The position numbers and the translations under genes were made by a program. Below the pieces are notes generated by a model that worked only from the letters and a program-made list of their open reading frames with translations, searched no databases and was not told the DNA's origin. Below are positions 41,490-53,205 of a stretch of DNA of 64,000 nt, in pieces; position 1 is the first letter of the stretch, and each line of letters opens with the position of its first letter. The stretch lies in assembly GCA_018806915.1 (NCBI GenBank), contig JAGKQI010000048.1:62001-126000 (forward strand). Direction: 5' to 3'. This stretch comes from Phytophthora colocasiae (Eukaryota; Oomycota; Peronosporomycetes; Peronosporales; Peronosporaceae).

Positions 41490-42221
41490 TCCTTTGCAAC
41501 TGTCAGGGCGAACGCAACTCCAGCGTAGTTTAAAATGATTCTAGTATCCAAAATCTCTAATATATATAATGTATATTATACATTCAAATTCCGAAAATTC
41601 AAAACTACAGTTACAAATTTCAGAAGGACTGTGAATTGAGTGCTATAAATAGCACCAATCGATTCCGCTTGAAATTTTGCACTAAGCTGGCAAATAAAAA
41701 TTGTGATTTCTTCGGCGAGTCTGAGCAATGTCACTTTTCTCTGAAACGGCTGGTTGGAAAAATAATTTGAGACCCTCAAGAGATAGAGGAGACGCCCCTT
41801 TGACAACGGTGTACGCAAATCGCACTTCAACAAATGGTTAACTAGCATTCTTTTGTTTTGCGGGGTCTCTTTTATCAGTGTTTTTGTCTTTCTCCTGCTG
41901 TTGGCATTCCTCAAAGTGGGTCTTTATGTTGACTTTAGGCACAGAAGACAAAGACAACTGCCCGCCCACTCAGCACAATTGGGATTGCGAGAGAACTACG
42001 ACTGAGCGCAGTATCTGTTATCAGTCAGCTACAGTTTACAATACTAAAGGTAAATGTACTCTGCGACGAGACTCAGCATTACCAAGCCAGAATTCACCAC
42101 TTCAACTGCGAAGAGAGACTTGGAACACGACAGACGCTAACTGCCGTAGTTCACACTCCCACTTCGTGTTACAGGGCCTCATCCACAGTTTCCACAACCT
42201 TGCCGCGTGCAACGACTCCTG
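41490..42221. other. AT-rich region without a supported gene
   Basis: AT-rich with ATATATATAATGTATATTAT near 41560-41580. Short frames on both strands show no domain. It separates two groups of repeat remains. Confidence 0.4.
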
Positions 42222-44273
42222 ATTCGGCACTGGCACCACATTGAGAGCGTAGTTTACATAACTGCTGTGGGCCGAGCGGCGTAGTAAAAATGTCTGCCAA
42301 GTTATCTTCACTCGGGCAGTACTCCACACGGTACACCTTCAAACTTTGTATCCACTACTCACTTCTTCCATCACTTTGATCGTTGCTTGGTTGTCCTCAT
42401 ACAGGACTGTTTGCTCTGTCCGTCGGAGCTTCAGCTCTTTGCACAAATTGTGAGTTCACATGAGCATAGTTGAGCATTAACCAGCAGCCACAAACTTAGC
42501 GCTGCAAGTATCATCCGTCATGATCGATTGCTTCTTACACTTGTAGGCGAAAGTGCAGCCATTGAGCTGAAGGACGTAGTCAGTGAAAGACTTACGATCA
42601 TCCTTCTCGTTTCCTAAGTCAGCATCAGTATAGGCCACCAACCGTATTCCTCTCGGTATTGGCTTCATCCATACCAAGCCATAGTCGCGTGTACCTTGCA
42701 GATACCGCAGAACACGTTTTGCCATCACTTCATGCTCCTTCGTGAAACAGGTAAGGAACTTGCCAAGTGTTCGTACTGCATTGGCGACATCTGACCGAGA
42801 ACAACTCACTAGATACTGCAACGAGCCTAGAATGCATTGATAGTCCATGTCCGGACTGCTTTTCACGCATACCACCTCTCTGTCAGGGTCACTAGGAAGA
42901 GGAATATTGCCCTTAGCCAGTGGCGTTGGCATGGGCTTGCATTTGTCCATTCTGAATCGTTCAAGAATTCTTCCAATGTATCATCGCTGAGAAATCGTCA
43001 GCGATAGACCTGGGATGTACTTAATTTTTAATTTCCATCGATAGTAAGTGATTCACGTTCCTAGGTCCTTCACTTGAAACTTATTGGCCAGTTCGGTCAA
43101 CACCAGTTTGGTGTTCACCGCAGACGCAGCTATCACAATATCATCCACGTAGAGAGCCAGAAAGATGGGACCGCTGTCAACCCAGTGATAGTAAATGCCT
43201 CCATCCATCTTTGATCACTTAAAGCCACACTCCTTCAAATATTTGTCAAGTGTCTAGTACCACATCCGCGGTGCCTGTTTCAAACCATACAGGTTCCGAA
43301 GCAATTCGCACACTCGCCCAGTTCCATCGTCAAAGAATTCTGGTTGCTTCATGTAGACCTCTGCATCAATGGGCCCGTTGAGAAAAGCTGTCACAACGTC
43401 AATGTGACGGCACTCTAAGTTGTAGTGTAAAACCAGCAGAAGAATCAATCTTACTGCTTCCATACACACCACCGGAGCATAAGTCTCCCACAAGTTCAAG
43501 CCAAACTTTTGTAGTTATCCGGGCTCGATGTCTCTCGACTTGGCCTTGAGCATTGCGCTTACGCACAAACACCCATCTACTGGGCAACACTTTCACGCCC
43601 TCTGGTTTCTCCACTAGTTCCCATGTTTTATTTCTCAACATTTCACTGTACTCTTTGTTTAGATATTCAATTCACTGTTTCGCATCCGGCTTATCCAAAG
43701 CTGCTTGCACTGAGACTGGATCCATCGCTGCGACTCTCTGACAACTCTAACTCGTAGTCTTTCATGCGGACATTGGGTCTGCGAATACGTGATGAGTGCC
43801 GAAACGATTCTCCAGCACCTAATCCTTCGCCACTATCTTCTTCAAAGACGTCACGATAATCTGAGTCATTTTCATGTTCAATTCCAGACTCAGTACCTCC
43901 CACTGAGCTTAGATATCTCTCCCTTGGTTCAACCGAAGCTACAACACCTTCAACTTCCTCCTCCACATCTTCATCATTAGCATTCTGCACTTCAACAGAG
44001 TCTCGCAGCTCCCGTTGCGGCATTGAGTAGGCTGTTAGGCTTACCCAAATCATCCTCGAAATCCCTGCCTCCATCATGTAGTTGATCGTACTCAAAGTAC
44101 TCAACCTGGCGTTGCAGTACATCTTTCGGTGACAGCTGAGCATCAGCCAAAGGCACTCTCGCTGGAGTCAAGCTCGACGGTCTAGCCACAGATTTCCCCG
44201 CACTAACGGGAGACTGCTCTACCACACCACTAATGTCGTGTCTGGGGCAAATTCTTGAGTTCATTTTTGCCAC
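42222..44273 (-). pseudogene. Ty1/Copia polyprotein, C-terminal half, broken
   Basis: From 44273 downward: a Ser/Glu-rich linker with RIRRPNVRMKDYELEL; then the RT start NKTWELVEKPEGVKVLPSRW; YAPVVCMEAVRLILLLVLHY and CRHIDVVTAFLNGPIDAEVY with NLYGLKQAPRMW; then (42477-42950) ILGSLQYLVSCSRSDVANAV and the RNase H piece RLVAYTDADLGNEKDDRKS. The end has VEYCPSEDNLADIFTTPLG. These are standard Copia landmarks. Protease and integrase are absent, several frame breaks occur, and no LTRs were located. Confidence 0.75.
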
Positions 44274-44519
44274 ACCGGGGCGTAGCGTGGCGGGTTATCT
44301 GCGGCGCGGAGAAATAGAGAATGAGTGACACTCGTGCGTGCTCTTCGATCTCTCGCCGATCCTATCTATAGACTTCCAACGGCATCGGGAAACTACGCTT
44401 TCCTCCTCTACCTGACTAGCTCTGCTGTCCTGGTTCCTCGACAACCTTCAATTTCCAATGCCGTGTCTGGGGCAAATTCTTGAGATCATTTTTGCCACAC
44501 CGGGGCGTGGCGTGGTGGC
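44232..44519. repeat. About 60-bp direct repeat, two copies 225 bp apart
   Basis: CGTGTCTGGGGCAAATTCTT followed by GAG(T/A)TCATTTTTGCCACACC, GGGGCGT(A/G)GCGTGG occurs at 44232-44293 and again at 44457-44519 with three differences. It overlaps the start of the Copia remains (the first copy reads in the polyprotein frame) and may mark a past recombination. Confidence 0.75.
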
Positions 44520-44574
44520 ACCCCAAGACAATTTAGGCGCTCAGTACTCGCACCATTCTTGAATTTTAATCCCT

Positions 44575-45699
44575 TTAGCACCTTTGACAGGAAAGACCTG
44601 CTAATCCTTTAGCCGATAACACGGGATACTCCTCAAATGCGTTTGACAACCACCGTCCCATGATCTGGATAACCAAACGATCCGTGCCAGCGTTCAGCAA
44701 AGCTGCCAATTGCACCGAGTGTGCAGAAAACCTGGCCTGATCCAGCCCAACCGCGCTCTTAACCCTTTCGCGCACATGGATGCATTCTGCTGCCAACGAC
44801 AGTCTTTGCAAAAGTGGATGATGTTTGGACCGAAGGTAGCAGAATGCTACCATCGAGTCGAAGGGCGCGTAAACACTACCGTGTTTTGGAACTCGCAGAT
44901 TAAAGTTTTTTTTGCCGATAGCAGAGCTTATTTTTTAACTTCGAAGGTAGCGTTTTGCTCCCATCTGAGTTGTAGCTATCTTAACGGTCACCGACCCTTC
45001 GAAATGGCTACACGTCGAAGGAGGCGTATTGTTACCTTCCATTTTCAATTGTCTTGAGTTTGTATAGTATACAAAGTCACTGTGTTCGCGAAGAGGTTAA
45101 TGAAGCTGGGCGTCGTGTGAGGTAATTCCACCACCTCCCATCGATAGTGCGGGTTCACGTCCTAGTGTTCCAAATGTAGTTGCTACCTTCATAATCCAGC
45201 GAGCTGCTCGAACCGGGCAAAGTAAACCATCACCTGACTTGAAATGAAATCTGACTTCCTCGCGTCCGAACTGAATATTCTTCGCTCCGTTGAGTGTAAT
45301 ACGTACCACTTCTGCTTGTTTTGATGGTACGCCTTGTTCGCTTCGATTGAAGAACTGTATACCAGAAAACAGTAGAACGTAATTGTGGGCCCGTTTTCCA
45401 ATGAAAAGATACTCTGAGCGTCTCAACAGGAAGACGTATCCTGACAGAAGCCCACCCCAAAGAAGTTGATCGTAAGGCTTCTTAATTTCCAAATCTTCAA
45501 AAATTGAACGAAGAAGCCGAGCAGATAGGGGCTGCTGTTTAACCACCGGGTCAGTGAATCGACGGATTCCGCGTAACAAAATAGTGTGACAAGCGTTCAC
45601 ACCAGGATCATACCCTGCTGTATTACGGTGATACCACCGCACTGCACACGGTTTTGTGCAAATTGTAGAATAGGTATTGCCCACCCTCTTGCGGTTCAT
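44575..45699 (-). pseudogene. DIRS-type tyrosine recombinase, interrupted
   Basis: The N-terminal part (45097-45699) has PGVNACHTILLRGIRRF, DQLLWGGLLSGYVFLLRRSE and PVRAARWIMKVA. The C-terminal part (44575-44853) has ARFSAHSVQLAALLNAGTDR then LVIQIMGRWLSNAFEEYPVL, which carries the HS.R-like box and the GRW..NAFE..Y active-site region. This is the integrase type of DIRS-like retrotransposons. About 250 bp of unrelated sequence (about 44840-45090) separates the two parts; it starts GAAGGTAGCAGAATGCTACC and ends with a related inverted GTTACCTTC, suggesting a small inserted element. Confidence 0.7.
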
Positions 45700-45913
45700 C
45701 CCGTACTTCCAGAGGTAGACTGCAAATGCACCGAGCTATTCGGCGTTGCGGTCAGTGTCTGTTGCTGCCAACCTCGGGCTCATGCGCATCATTTCGCACC
45801 ATGCAACCCACTGAGACCATGCCCTTGTAGAACTCTTTCGCGAGGTCTGCGCTAAAGCCCCTGCTCACAATAGTGCTTCCAAAGCTGAGAGAGATCCCGC
45901 GAGCCTGTCGGAA

Positions 45914-47498
45914 TCAGAGCCTGCGTCCAGCCAACACACAAATTAGAAAAAATTGCTCCTTCAAAGTTGGTGACTGCCACACCCTGCTTCCTCCATCCGC
46001 CATTGTGTTGTCCGATCCAGCAACATGAGATGCAGTCGTATAAAACCCATGTCTCACTTCGTGAATAGCAAGGATCCGCAACAGCATTTGAGCGAACTTA
46101 TTCCTGCTTGACTTCGTATTGCTCCATGCTACGGCAGAGGTATTATCGATCCAAAACTTCACGTGGGTATCCGAATCGTGATCCGGTCTGGACCACAACT
46201 TCCCTAACAGATCGCCGCGAATACTGCGCTCATTAACTGTCTAACGTTGATGCAAAATTCAATGTTGCTCTCACTATTGCAACGATCGATCATATCCCGT
46301 TCGGTATCACTGAACTCCACCTGCAAATAATTCTGCTGAGCAGGAAATAGTGCGCACAAACCCCAATCTCTAGCATCCATTTGAATGTGAATATCTGGCT
46401 CGTGTCAGCGCACGAAACGTGACAATGGAATCCGGTTTAGTCGTCCAATTACCAGAATGACAGTAAACCAACGGAGATCTTCCTTAGCATATTCCGTCAC
46501 CTCTGTAGATTCAAAACGAGGTGCAGTTCTCGCGACAGCAGCTACACGCTGAAAGAACGGAGTTGCAGGTCGGATACAAGTAACTACATGACGCAAACTC
46601 CCTAGAAGTTTCTGAAGCTGCGTACGTGTAGTTGTAACCCGATTGGACAAATCCGAAATGCGATGGAGAGCTTTTGAATCTTTTTCTGCTGGCATCGAAA
46701 CTGTGAGAGCCTCCAGGTACCAGTCTAATCCGAGTGCGCTCCCCCGCGTAAACCAACCGGAAAACTTCTTCTCATTGCATGCATTGGGTCCTAGAACAGA
46801 CACCATGGAACAGCGTAAAGCAATTTCTGCCTCAGCCAAACGAGGGCCAATGTCAGGTTCAATAGAGATATGTTTTCGCGTCGACGTTTTCACGAGCAGG
46901 AGCTGGTTGTAGCTGCCATTCCGGTGCGGAATTGGCATAAAGATGACCAACGGCAGCACCTGCTGTCCAGTAGGAAGATGGCGAATTCTTCCAACCAAAC
47001 GGACAACACAAGTCTATCACTAAAATTCCCAACTCGGGGATCGTACCAGCAAACCGACCAACATGATTAGCAGATATCGGTGTTTCGGAATGCCCCATTC
47101 ACGTCGCCAGTCATCATCCTCCGCAATTTCGGCAATACTACATCTAGAGCCCGATTAAGAAGTGCCTCAGCACCGTCATACGATACCTCAAATTCTACAC
47201 CAGGTTTGGTATTATCGCTCACTGATTCTCCCTCTGAGTACGACAAGTCGTGAATAATACGAGCATCCAAAGCCAAATCGACGTCCCCCTTTTGTACGGC
47301 TCCGAATGGACTGCAAGTTTTGCTTTCTAGTGTAGGTAGGGGATCCAAATCAAGGATGAAATATCGATTGGCATCCTGCCCCGCGCGAAGAGGTTTAACA
47401 ATGATATTTGAAGCGCGCTTGGCAGATCCGAGGTTAGCTGGTGGTTTGTCTTGTCGCTTGAATGGTGCTTTCCACTCTGGTTCTACGCCATGACGCAC
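45914..47498 (-). pseudogene. DIRS-type reverse transcriptase and RNase H
   Basis: From 47498: SPFGAVQKGDVDLALDARII then HDLSYSEGESVSDNT, GDVNGAFRN, VIDLCCPFGWKNSPSSYW and LGLDWYLEALTVSMPAEKDS (RT thumb-like), TTRTQLQKLLGSLRHVVTCI then RPATPFFQRV. RNase H follows in 45914-46198: KFWIDNTSAVAWSNTKSSRN and HVAGSDNTMADGGSR. The SPFG...LIHDLS order and QLQ.LLG.L.H motif are typical of DIRS elements. Frame changes occur near 47070, 46860 and 46200-46400. Confidence 0.75.
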
Positions 47499-48133
47499 AA
47501 TAGAATGTCACCGTGAACGGTATCGATACGTTTTCCAGGATATGTCACTTGTAGGAATTTCAAGAGCTTTGTTGGGTCTAGAGTCCAAGCTTGTTTCTCC
47601 TCGTAGTAAACGGACGAACTCTGGTATTTGACATGCGGACCGACAAATAAATGTGCTATACACCGCTTGTTTTTGCCTGTCAATCAAATACTTGAATTTT
47701 ACGTCTAAATCCACAGACACCGGTGTTAGCTTTGGTGGTGACAGTCCCTGTAGAGCGAGAGCCTGGTTGAATCCAGCTATGGCACACTAAAAATTGAATT
47801 CTGCTAGGCGCTGACGCGCTAGGAGGGTTTTCTTGATGCGCTGTCGTTTCTGAAGAATAAAGTCCTTGGGATCTGGTACATCGGTGATGGTAGTGCCAGG
47901 TATTTGGCCCTGCGAATCTTTGCTGGACGCCAATGACCCGTGGGGTAGTGATCGAATGGCAATATCCGCAATCGAACAAACATGTCTGGGCTCAGTGCTG
48001 GCTAAAATTGAGGGCAGACTCAACCTTTTTACCTCACTGAGTGGCCTAAGCCGGGACCTGCTTGCAAGTTTCCACTGGTTGAGTGGTCCTTTGACTTCGG
48101 GATGACCAGACCTAGATTGGTTCCCAGGCTCCA

Positions 48134-49557
48134 TCACTTCATGTCTACTGACACACCACCGTAGTTATTTTCAATGAATTCGCGCACAATGTCAGGCAAT
48201 GTAGCCGGCTTGAAATGACAAAGATTTTTGATCAAACAGTTACCATTTTTGCCTTTGCATCCTTGAACGGAAAGGAAACGAAGGCATATCTCCTTCTTGC
48301 CTTGTTTAGGCAGAGCATTTCGGACTTCAAATGGTATAGACACTCTCTTGTTCACTTCTGAACCGCGGTTGAGCCTGTCCGAGCGCACCAATGTTGTTTA
48401 GCAGTTCTCAAAGCCGAAATTATGTCCTGGCGGAGAATCAATTGATGCACTCGCACAAATGACTCATCAGACGCGCTGAATGACTCTTGATTGTCTTGCT
48501 GCCAATCTAAACAATTCCAACTGGTCATCGACGAAGTTACTTCCGCCAGTGCTTCTGTAGAGGTTGGCAGCACAGTTACGCGTAGCTCACTAAGGAAGGC
48601 TGCCGCGGCGTTCAACGTTTCATGGACGGCAGGTTGATAAAGGTGGCGTGTGACATTACACAATGCTTTCACAGCACCGACAATAACAGAGAAACTTGTC
48701 GCGTCGGTAACCAGGGACCTCTTCTCCAGTTCAGTCACTCGGCGGAAGTGCAAGATGGACAACCTCTCGTTCCAAAATCCCAACAAAATAAGCCTCGCAG
48801 GACAGCAGGGTGAGGAAAGAAGCCAAAGTTTCTCCAAGATACCTGTACATATTCCACAAATCTCTGCGCCGTCATCGACGCGTACTTACCGTTTACAAGA
48901 GTGAGATGGATTGAAGTCTGCATCCCTGAGGGTTGAAATTGAGTATTTCCGGTACTCTCATCACCACGTCTTGATACTAGTTGATTGGAGCTACCCGGTC
49001 CGTCTGTCGTCGCTCTATGAAGCGAGATCAATTGATCAACGTCTTGCACAATCCCCCGACGGCCTTGCGTTGGTACGAACTCCGTGGGTGACCGACTAGC
49101 TGCTGAAACCGTCTCCCACTTGCTACTTGCGAGATGTCTACGCTTAGATTCAGGTTGATCGGTTGTACGAGTAGGTCTCTGTGCTTCTTTGCTTCATTCG
49201 TGTCAACGTCGTCCTCTGAATCGCTGAGACCTTCACTCAAAACGAGCTCAGAATCGAGGGGTCGAGAGCGCCGTTCCGGAGCATCTGACTCGGTTTGAGA
49301 GGAAGCCTCATCAAATATCGAAGCACTACAGACCATGCCAGTAGGTGCTGTTCCCCCCCCCCCCCTTCCTTTTAGAACACGTAGTCTAATATGTTCTGTA
49401 CGGTTACTTGAGAAATCTCGTGGTAGCATTCTGGATTCGTCAAGCTGTTTTCCAAAGACATCACCCAGTAGCATTCTTGTATCGCGGGTAGCTGTACGCC
49501 GATGCCGTTGAATTTATAGTACACATTCTGGTGTAGCTGCTCCATTTCCTGCAACAT
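48134..49557 (-). pseudogene. DIRS-type ORF1 (gag-like), broken
   Basis: Pieces on the minus strand upstream of the RT include LLGDVFGKQLDESRMLPR (49374-49474), an acidic SEGLSDSEDDVDTNEAK, a helical stretch with VKALCNVTRHLYQPAVHETL, and a Cys/His cluster CLRFLSVQGCKGKNGNCL with CHF at 48134-48391, probably a nucleic-acid-binding finger. Order relative to RT and recombinase fits gag of the same element. At least three frame breaks. Terminal repeats were not identified. Confidence 0.55.
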
Positions 49558-49619
49558 TACGAGACTTGTGCTTCAGCCTCTGCAAGGCTGTAATGCATAG
49601 ATCTCAACGGCTATGTCTT

Positions 49620-49965
49620 GAGTCAACATTGGGTTATGCTACGCTGTTCGACCTTTGCTGGCTGCTACGCTGCTCGACGTTCTACTAGCTGCTTGCTACC
49701 CATTACGCTGCTTGAGCCCTTACTGGTCACGACGCTGCTCCCCGTTACGCTACTTGAGCCCTACTGGTCACAACGCTGCTATAACGTGCTACGCTGTTCG
49801 ATCCTGGCCACAACGCTGCTCTACCTGCTACGCTGCCCTACCTACTAGGCTGTTCTACCTGGTACACTGCTCGACGTTCTGCTACGCAACCCTTACGCTA
49901 CACCAGCCCTACTGGTCACAATGCTGCTATTACCTGCTACGCTGCCCGGCGTTCTGCTCTGTGGT
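49620..49965. repeat. Degenerate minisatellite based on GCTACGCTGCTCGAC
   Basis: About 350 bp of imperfect copies of TGCTACGCTG(C/T)TCGAC and TACTGGTCACAACGCTGCT, with higher-order units of about 45 bp. It encodes Leu/Tyr/Cys-rich open frames on the plus strand that I regard as by-products. Confidence 0.75.
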
Positions 49966-50082
49966 TGCGCTAGGGAAAGTTTTTGTGACTGCTGACGGCT
50001 TCGATTCCCTGTCAGCTGATCAGCTCGAGATGTAGTACTTACCTTGAGTTTAGTACTACAGTGGGTAGTTTTTGAGAGGTCA

Positions 50083-50745
50083 ATGATAAGTTGTAAAGAA
50101 GGAGAAGCTGCTGCTGAAGATGTCGGAGATCGCGAGAATTCTCGACCGAACGAGAACGTTCCCTCCCAGAAGCCTGTTACTCCTCGAAAGAGTGCCAACC
50201 ACCAGGAGGCTGAAGAAGACAATGAATTGACACCCAGTCCAGTAAAAAAGAAGGTTGCACGAGAGGATCCTCACGCTCCTGAGCGAGCGTCCTTTTCTCG
50301 TACCACCCGACGTGATACATCCAAGTCTCTCTACCCTCTACTTCCCAAAACTAGGCAGCACGCGGAAACATCGAAGGCTCAAGCTCAGTATCTCCGGTAT
50401 AAACTCTCACTGAAGAATCACTTACTGGAACTACGCCAGCGAGAGGCCTCTCAGCGACAGCACTTGAAACGTGCGTACAAGTCTGGGGAGCATGTGGCAA
50501 ACGTCGACAAGATTCGGTTTTGTCGGTTCGAGCAAGATGTGCGTTTGCACCGCATTGCTATTGGGCTGGAGGCCAAGAACGAAGAAGAGAAGCAGCTACG
50601 ACAAGCCATGAGCCACCTGCCCGATCTGGAGAAGGAGAAGCTCAGGGAAGAACACCGCGTGACGGCGTCAGTGCTTAACTACTGTAGTATTGAACAGGTC
50701 AATGGTAAACCATCGTCGACATGGTGTTGGAAGGTCCAAAGATAA
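50083..50745 (+). CDS. Unknown Lys/Glu-rich coiled-coil protein
   Basis: An intact frame of 220 codons from the ATG at 50083 (13 more if the ATG at 50044 is used). The N-terminal half is polar and disordered (ENSRPNENVPSQKPVTPRKS, SPVKKKVARED). The C-terminal half is helical and charged: YLRYKLSLKNHLLELRQREA, RFEQDVRLHRIAIGLEAKNE and DLEKEKLREEHRV, as in a coiled coil. No signal peptide or membrane segment. I do not recognise a family; KKKVARE could be a nuclear targeting motif. Confidence 0.5.
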   Translation: MISCKEGEAAAEDVGDRENSRPNENVPSQKPVTPRKSANHQEAEEDNELTPSPVKKKVAREDPHAPERASFSRTTRRDTSKSLYPLLPKTRQHAETSKAQAQYLRYKLSLKNHLLELRQREASQRQHLKRAYKSGEHVANVDKIRFCRFEQDVRLHRIAIGLEAKNEEEKQLRQAMSHLPDLEKEKLREEHRVTASVLNYCSIEQVNGKPSSTWCWKVQR

Positions 50746-51322
50746 ATCGTAGAGGCAAAACATTCAGACCGGACAGTCATTCAATGGCGAGCGTTGGAAG
50801 GATCTACTTTCTTTCGGCACGACAACAAAAATATTTGAATCGATAGCAGATCAACATCGTCACTAAACGCGTCCTTTTAAGCAGGTTTTATGCTGTGTTT
50901 ACTTTCGCAAAGTAGGTTTTAGAATTTTATGCTACTTTTTGTGCTTCCAACTGTCAACAGCAAGACAACGGTGTCATTCGAGATGGCGACGATACCTGCA
51001 GGGAGCGATCGAACCGAGGGCGCATCGTCCAAAGGCACAACATAGTGGCGTCCACGACGGCAGGTAAGACCAAGGTTAAGGCATGCGAAGCAGTCGTCCA
51101 AGCACAAGTCGTCGGGCAGGGACACACTGTCGGATATGCACTAAATCTGGCATATAGACGTACCAACTTGACGTGGTGTCCTCACGCCTCGGGATATCTC
51201 TACGGAGCATGAATATAAAGTCTTGTATGCAAATACGCTATGTGAAGAGTTGACATCGTCATTACTAAACTCAAGGTAAATACGTCTTTTAATGTCAATG
51301 TTGTTCTGCCATCGATGTAAAT
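50746..51322. other. Spacer without a supported gene
   Basis: Small overlapping frames only. A GC-rich stretch near 50990-51110 is open on the minus strand (about 70 codons) but shows no domain. Confidence 0.35.
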
Positions 51323-51988
51323 TTATGTTGACAACTGTATTGCTAACAATAAAACGTAAAAAAAAAACTTGATAGCCAGAACATTGCCGTACTTCCGGAG
51401 ATTGTTGCACTGCGTGTCTCCAACGCTATTGAGGAACAACAGTGTAGAATGTGCTACTTCAGCCACCTCAGGTTCCGCCGCTTTAAAGTCACTGTTAAGG
51501 TTGCGCAACAACTCATCTGGTAGCGGGTCATTCGCGCGTTGATTTAAATTTTGCGCGTGCTCGAAATAATCGCAAAGAAAACTCACCACGTAAGTCTTCC
51601 CTTCAAGTCCTCAATCGCTCCAACACGAATTTGCCATTCTCTCCACGAACTCCCATTCCACTTGAGAAATGTGCGAACTGTCAATGATCACCACTTCGGC
51701 GCTGTGAAGCTCAGCTCTAAATACCGCATGCATGGTCGTATTACACCACCATGCACCCAATTTATCTTGCTGAGGGGTGAATATACGCACGGTCCGTGCA
51801 TTGCTTACAGTGTCCTCTGCAAATGCATTTAGAAACGCTCGTCGAAGCATCTCGGCGAACTTTGGCTTCCCGCTTCCAGGCAACCCACGTAGCACGACAA
51901 CACACGACCCGTAGGACCATGTTTTGCTGTCAATAAAGTCGTAAATGATGGACGATGCCACGTCTTCCACGCGCCAGCTCCAATTCAT
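51323..51988 (-). pseudogene. P-loop kinase, N4BP2-like, with one in-frame TGA
   Basis: From the ATG at 51988: CVVVLRGLPGSGKPKFAEML is a Walker A (G-L-P-G-S-G-K) and VVIIDSSHISQVEWEFVERM resembles the partner strand of polynucleotide-kinase-like proteins (AAA_33, N4BP2L1 type), which phosphorylate or bind nucleic acid ends. A TGA at 51611-51613 follows CWSD, yet the same frame continues with GLEGKTYVVSFLCDYFEHAQ then NLNQRANDPLPDELLRNL to a stop at 51323. The Thr/Ser after the Walker A Lys is replaced by Pro, which would weaken nucleotide binding. Decay or sequence error are both possible. Confidence 0.5.
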
Positions 51989-52284
51989 ACCTCGGTTGTA
52001 GTTGGACCAATGCAGGAAAAAATGAAAGTGGCATCCCCATTTCTTTCAGACGTAGTCATGTTCTTTCCTAATAGATAATTCTCGGAGGTCTCTCAAAGTC
52101 TCTCAAACGTCGAAAGCATGTCGGCCAATTCTCCGAAATACCGTTTATCCTACTGTACTAGTTTTGAAGTCAGGTTGTCTTTTATCTTTTAAAATTATAC
52201 TTATACAGATTTTTGTCACTAGATCGTTCGGAGAAGCAGTGGAGTCCAATGGCTTGGATGATTCTACGTCTGTAAGCTCTTCTG
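51989..52284. other. Spacer between divergent genes
   Basis: No gene seen. It should hold the promoters for the minus-strand kinase-like gene and the plus-strand membrane protein. Confidence 0.35.
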
Positions 52285-52665
52285 TTGCTTCAAATTCTAG
52301 TCTGGAAGACTAAAGATGTGGTGAACAACTTCAACGCTGCTATGAATCGTCACAAGCGCTACGTTGAGCAATTGACGTTGCCTACACTTCACTATTCACT
52401 CTGGAATTATAAAGACGGATATTTATTCGGGCCGATGCAGTTTGTGGCTGGATTATTGGCTGGAGTTGTGGTAGGCGTTGCTGTCACTCAGCAAGGGCAA
52501 TTGCACTTTGAGCACAGACAAGTGGAGACTCCATCGCTTTTCGGTAAATTGGCAAACTGGTGCAGTCAACGAGCACCTGCGGCGGGTACGCCTTGGCATC
52601 TCATTCCGTTGCCGATGGACGAGTACAGCTACCTGATGCACCCTGCGACAGTTGAGGTCACGTGA
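52285..52665 (+). CDS. Small protein with one predicted membrane helix
   Basis: A 126-codon intact frame. After a polar N-terminus (MNRHKRYVEQLTLPTLHYS) there is one hydrophobic, Gly/Val-rich segment (FVAGLLAGVVVGVAVTQ, about residues 54-70), then a soluble tail. The ATG at 52342 is an alternative start that would remove 19 residues. No family recognised; a single-helix membrane protein is all that can be said. Confidence 0.4.
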   Translation: MLQILVWKTKDVVNNFNAAMNRHKRYVEQLTLPTLHYSLWNYKDGYLFGPMQFVAGLLAGVVVGVAVTQQGQLHFEHRQVETPSLFGKLANWCSQRAPAAGTPWHLIPLPMDEYSYLMHPATVEVT

Positions 52666-53205
52666 GATTTAAGACAATAGGTCACGGAAGAATACGTGGA
52701 GGACGTACGATGTACTACGCACATGCTATGGTTGGCGTTTACCGACTCGAGTATAGTGAACTGATCTCGTGCAATATACTTATCTAGGATAGTAGAAATA
52801 CATGTAGATTAATGCTCAACGTTCGTGTAATCTCAAAGTTGAAGGATAAATAAGCAGGTCGTTGTGTTTCGCTTTTTATATATTTTTCTCTGCTGCTCCG
52901 TCGCTATAGGTCTATCTCCGACTGTGCTCTACATTCCTCTACGATCTCCAACTCGAGCAAGTACGACCTCGACTCAAAAGCTTAAATTTTGAAGAGAGAC
53001 GCGCCGAACCTCGCTGTCAGGTTGCGTTGCTGCTTGAGATCCAGCAACAGAGGTAGCTCTGATGAGCATCTATCTGACTCTTTCCTTGAGAAACTCCAGC
53101 TAGATATCCAACACTAGGGCTTTTAATCGTGCCTTCGATAACGCCTCCTTATCCGGGTCTTCTCTCAATGAAGAGCGCTGTGTGCTTTAAGATAAATCTG
53201 CCATA
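52666..53205. other. Region without a supported gene
   Basis: AT-rich in its first third, with no long open frame on either strand and no repeat recognised. Confidence 0.4.

Noticed and set aside
44710..45057. 115-codon plus-strand frame
   Set aside because: It runs antisense to conserved recombinase sequence and then into the inserted segment; no domain.
49655..50035. Leu/Tyr-rich plus-strand frame of 126 codons
   Set aside because: It is produced by the degenerate minisatellite and has no non-repeat coding support.
52285..52665. RxLR effector call for this small protein
   Set aside because: The hydrophobic segment is internal (about residue 54), there is no signal peptide and no RxLR-like motif.
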